8,065 bases of DNA from NCBI GenBank assembly GCA_902783735.1, contig CACZSE010000178.1, forward strand, positions 1 to 8,065. Reading direction: 5' to 3'. The translations under genes were made by a program, and so were the position numbers. Source of the stretch: an uncultured Lachnospiraceae bacterium (GTDB taxonomy: Bacteria; Bacillota; Clostridia; Lachnospirales; Lachnospiraceae). How positions within the stretch are numbered: the first letter of the stretch is position 1; the number at the start of each line of letters is the position of its first letter. The notes under the pieces are model-generated. The model was not told the DNA's origin and ran no database searches. It saw nothing but the letters and a program-made list of their open reading frames with translations. Below, one piece after another: positions 5,758-8,065 of the stretch.

Positions 5758-7851
5758 TTATTCGTCTGCAGCGTTTTCCGCAACCTTTGCTGCTCTTGCG
5801 GCAACTTCCTTTTCCTGAACATCCGAAGGACATTGCTCATATCTTGCAAATTCGTAAGAATATTCACCAGCTCCGCCTGTCATTGAACGAAGCTCCGTAC
5901 AATAATTGAATATCGTACTCATGGGAACCTCAGCCTCGATCGTCTGTCTTCCGTCAGCTGTAGGATTCATTCCAAGAACACGTCCTCTTCTCTTATTGAG
6001 GTCGCCCATGACATCGCCGGTATTTGCATCCGGTACGGTAACCTTAAGGCTCATGATAGGCTCGAGAAGAACCGGCTTGGCATCCATAAATCCTTTCTTG
6101 AAAGCCTGTATGGTAGCCATCTTGAATGCCATTTCCGAAGAATCTACCGGATGGTAAGATCCATCGTACAAAACAGCTTTTACGCCAACAACCGGATATG
6201 CTGCCAACGGTCCTCTTAAAACTGAGTCCTGCAGACCTTTTTCAACTGCAGGGAAGAAGTTCTTCGGTACCGCACCGCCGACAACTATCTGTTCAAATAC
6301 GTAAGGCTGAGAGATGTCGCCACTTGGCTCGAATGTCATCTTAACGTGACCGTACTGGCCGTGACCACCTGACTGCTTTTTATATTTGTATTCCACATCG
6401 GACTTCTTGTTTATGGTCTCTCTGTATGCAACCTTAGGCATTGAAAGCTCGATCTTTACTTTGTATTCGTTTTCAAGTCTGCTCGCTACGATATCGAGAT
6501 GCTGTTCGCTCATTCCGTAAAGAAGAAGCTGAGAGTTTTCCGAATCGTTTACATTCTTGAGAGTAAGATCTTCATGCATCATCTTCTGTAAGCTCTGAGA
6601 GATCTTGTCGATATCCTGCTTGTTAACGGCTTTGTATCTTCTGTATGTATAAGGTACGGGAAGATCAACCTTGCCGTACTGGATAGTATTTGCCTTCGTT
6701 GAAAGTGTATTTCCGGTCCTTGCTGCTGTAAGCTTTGCGATGGCACCGATATCTCCTGCATGAAGCTCGGTCACCTCGTAAGGTTTGTTACCCTGCAGTA
6801 CATAGATCTTTCCGAGTTTTTCTTCGACATCCTTATCCTTGTTATAGATCTCGTCCCCGGCTTTAAATACACCTGAGTAAACCTTTATGAGGCTGTATTT
6901 TCCGATAAACGGATCAACGATGGTCTTCCAGATATAAGCACTCTTAGGTTTAGAGAAATCATAGTTGGCTTCGAATACTTCATTGGTCTTCAAAGAAACG
7001 CCTGCAACGGTTCTGTTCTCAGGACTCGGAAGATATTTAACAATATCATCGAGCAAGGTATAGATACCCTGGCACAGAGTGTTGCTGCCCATCGTCATGG
7101 GAACGATCGAACAGTCATTTACGCTTGTTCTCAAAGCTGCTCTTATCTCGGCTTCCGTAAATGTCTCACCGCCGAAATATCTGTCCATCAGATCCTCGCT
7201 TGTCTCTGCAACAGCTTCCATAAGTGTGTCTCTGCAGATACCGAGGTTTTCTCTGTTATAGTCGGGAACATCACATTCCTTAACCTCTTTGCCTTCCCAG
7301 CGATAGCCCTGTTCGGTTATTACATTGATGTATCCGACGAACTTCTCGTTTTCTCTGATGGGGAGATGGAAAGGAGCCATCTTTTTTCCGTATTTTGCTG
7401 TCAGATCTTCAACAACCTGTCTGAAAGAAGCATTGTCTATATCCATGTTTGATACATAGATCATACGGGGGAGCTTATACTTTTCACACAGTGCCCATGC
7501 CTTTTCGGTACCAACTTCTATACCCGCTTTACCGTTTACAACAATGATAGCCGCATCGGCAGCACTTGCTGCTTCCTCTGCTTCTCCTGCGAAATCAAAG
7601 AATCCGGGAGAATCTATAATATTGATCTTGCAACCACCCCACTCAAGAGCGATCACAGATGTAGAAATCGAAAAATTCCTCTTGATCTCTTCCTTTCCGA
7701 AATCGCTTATGGTATTTCCGTCGGAAACCTTACCCATACGTGATGTGATACCCGCCAGATAACCTGCAGCCTCTGCAAGCGATGTCTTACCACTGCCTCC
7801 ATGACCAAGCAATACAACGTTACGAATTTTGTCAGTAGTGTAAATGTTCAT
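5758..7851 (-). CDS. Elongation factor G paralogue (EF-G2/FusA2-like) with degenerate GTPase motifs
   Basis: This 697-residue cytoplasmic protein has the full five-domain EF-G layout: G domain about 1-280, domain II about 285-395, domain III about 398-475, domain IV about 476-600 (SGGHGQYGHVKM, 494-505; tip HPVDSSE with His567) and domain V about 600-672 (LLEPIMSL, NKRRGRVLG). EF-G drives translocation on the ribosome and, with RRF, ribosome recycling. The P-loop GHGGSGKTS (16-24) is intact in FusA2 style. Other motifs differ from true EF-G: the switch I RGIT position reads RNFS (Ser61), DTPGH reads DSPGF (80-84, catalytic His replaced by Phe84), NKxD reads SNMD (134-137), and the G5 GSA reads GSN (255-257). 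It is therefore unlikely to be the main EF-G, and GTP hydrolysis may be weak or lost. Domain IV is EF-G-like rather than TetM-like, so I do not call tetracycline resistance. The ATG at 7851 follows GGAGG with a 7-nt gap. Confidence 0.92.
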   Translation of the reverse strand: MNIYTTDKIRNVVLLGHGGSGKTSLAEAAGYLAGITSRMGKVSDGNTISDFGKEEIKRNFSISTSVIALEWGGCKINIIDSPGFFDFAGEAEEAASAADAAIIVVNGKAGIEVGTEKAWALCEKYKLPRMIYVSNMDIDNASFRQVVEDLTAKYGKKMAPFHLPIRENEKFVGYINVITEQGYRWEGKEVKECDVPDYNRENLGICRDTLMEAVAETSEDLMDRYFGGETFTEAEIRAALRTSVNDCSIVPMTMGSNTLCQGIYTLLDDIVKYLPSPENRTVAGVSLKTNEVFEANYDFSKPKSAYIWKTIVDPFIGKYSLIKVYSGVFKAGDEIYNKDKDVEEKLGKIYVLQGNKPYEVTELHAGDIGAIAKLTAARTGNTLSTKANTIQYGKVDLPVPYTYRRYKAVNKQDIDKISQSLQKMMHEDLTLKNVNDSENSQLLLYGMSEQHLDIVASRLENEYKVKIELSMPKVAYRETINKKSDVEYKYKKQSGGHGQYGHVKMTFEPSGDISQPYVFEQIVVGGAVPKNFFPAVEKGLQDSVLRGPLAAYPVVGVKAVLYDGSYHPVDSSEMAFKMATIQAFKKGFMDAKPVLLEPIMSLKVTVPDANTGDVMGDLNKRRGRVLGMNPTADGRQTIEAEVPMSTIFNYCTELRSMTGGAGEYSYEFARYEQCPSDVQEKEVAARAAKVAENAADE

Positions 7852-7895
7852 AAAGAAACCTCCAAGTAGTTTTTGGCTAGCGCCCTATGTGTAAT

Positions 7896-7924
7896 ATTCT
7901 ACTAAATTTTAGACAACTTATCAA
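7896..7924 (-). promoter_or_regulatory. Proximal promoter of the EF-G paralogue
   Basis: On the minus strand TTGATA (7919-7924) is followed after 17 nt by TAGAAT (7896-7901); each matches the sigma-A consensus at five of six positions. It leaves a leader of about 35-40 nt before the ATG at 7851. This is the best promoter in the leader. Confidence 0.7.
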
Positions 7925-7935
7925 CATCTTTGTGC

Positions 7936-7950
7936 AAATTGTAACAATTT
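7936..7950. promoter_or_regulatory. Short inverted repeat upstream of the EF-G paralogue promoter
   Basis: AAATTGT and ACAATTT form a perfect 7-bp inverted repeat around one central base. It sits just upstream of the proximal -35 element and downstream of the distal candidate promoter, a plausible position for a regulator. AT-rich palindromes of this size can arise by chance. Confidence 0.3.
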
Positions 7951-7966
7951 TTCGTCCAAAATAGAT

Positions 7967-7995
7967 ATTGTATATCATTTGTGTATATTTGTCAG
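7967..7995 (-). promoter_or_regulatory. Distal candidate promoter of the EF-G paralogue
   Basis: On the minus strand CTGACA (7990-7995) is followed after 17 nt by TACAAT (7967-7972), each one base from consensus. If used, it would give a leader of over 100 nt containing the inverted repeat at 7936-7950. Confidence 0.4.
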
Positions 7996-8017
7996 ACTAT
8001 TGTAAGCAAAAGGTAAA

Positions 8018-8065
8018 AAAAGGTGCCTGTCACCATGAACAAAAGGTGCCTGTCACCATGAACAA
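8018..8065. repeat. Tandem 23-bp repeat running off the right edge
   Basis: Two identical adjacent 23-bp units occupy 8018-8040 and 8041-8063, and the last two bases start a third or end the array. The core of each unit is GGTGCCTGTCACC, with GGTG and CACC able to pair around 5 nt. Read on the minus strand, the copy nearest the EF-G paralogue runs into a T-tract (8015-8021), giving a weak terminator-like shape, though a 4-bp stem is short. No spacers separate the units, so it is not a CRISPR array. Copy number and origin cannot be judged from this window. Confidence 0.85.

Noticed and set aside
5351..5818. 155-codon open frame on the plus strand spanning the mraY 5' end, the intergenic region and the EF-G paralogue 3' end
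   Set aside because: It runs through a promoter and terminator for the minus-strand genes and has no recognisable domain.
5758..7851. Tetracycline resistance ribosomal protection protein (TetM/TetO type)
   Set aside because: Domain IV retains the EF-G-type HPVDSSEMAF and LLEPIMSL sequences, and the length fits EF-G rather than the roughly 640-residue Tet proteins.
7918..7926. DnaA-box-like TTATCAACA upstream of the EF-G paralogue
   Set aside because: It is a single site one base off consensus that overlaps the -35 region, with no cluster of boxes and no origin genes nearby.
8035..8061. Chain of 8-codon plus-strand mini-ORFs in the 23-bp repeats, each stop overlapping the next start as ATGA
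   Set aside because: The overlap follows automatically from the repeat length and sequence, there is no proper ribosome binding site, and no known peptide fits.
8018..8065. CRISPR array
   Set aside because: The units are directly adjacent with no unique spacers, and the 23-bp unit with only a 4-bp stem is not a typical CRISPR repeat.

Overview
The window reads as chromosomal core sequence of a low-to-moderate-GC Gram-positive anaerobe, most likely a Clostridia member of the Lachnospiraceae type. This is inferred from strong AGGAGG-type ribosome binding sites, sigma-A-like promoters, the style of the LeuRS and MraY proteins, and an EF-G paralogue of a kind I associate with that group. No rRNA, tRNA, CRISPR array, insertion sequence or phage gene is visible. 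All five genes lie on the minus strand, so they are transcribed from high to low coordinates.

Right to left, the window holds: (1) a 214-bp leader (7852-8065) with a tandem 23-bp repeat running off the edge, two candidate promoters and a short inverted repeat; (2) an elongation factor G paralogue (5758-7851) whose GTPase motifs are unusually degenerate, closed by a textbook intrinsic terminator; (3) an MraY-type phospho-sugar transferase (4651-5619) with its own good promoter; (4) leucyl-tRNA synthetase (2147-4573), only 77 bp after mraY and probably co-transcribed with it, preceded by two overlapping hairpins around its ribosome binding site; (5) a strong hairpin, then a new promoter with paired palindromes; (6) an ABC exporter of the GldA/GldF type: the ATPase (867-1976) abuts a membrane permease (1-866). 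The permease is cut by the window edge just as it enters what looks like a fused GldG-type domain.

The genes form at least three transcription units: EF-G paralogue alone; mraY-leuS; ABC ATPase-permease. The first two serve translation and cell-wall precursor synthesis. The ABC unit is probably an envelope-associated exporter of unknown substrate. No gap between genes exceeds 300 bp.

I see no obviously new multi-gene system. The best leads are the EF-G paralogue with altered G2, G3, G4 and G5 motifs, the LeuRS with substitutions in its KMSKS and editing motifs, possible translational control structures upstream of leuS, the paired palindromes at the ABC promoter, and the tandem repeat at the right edge.
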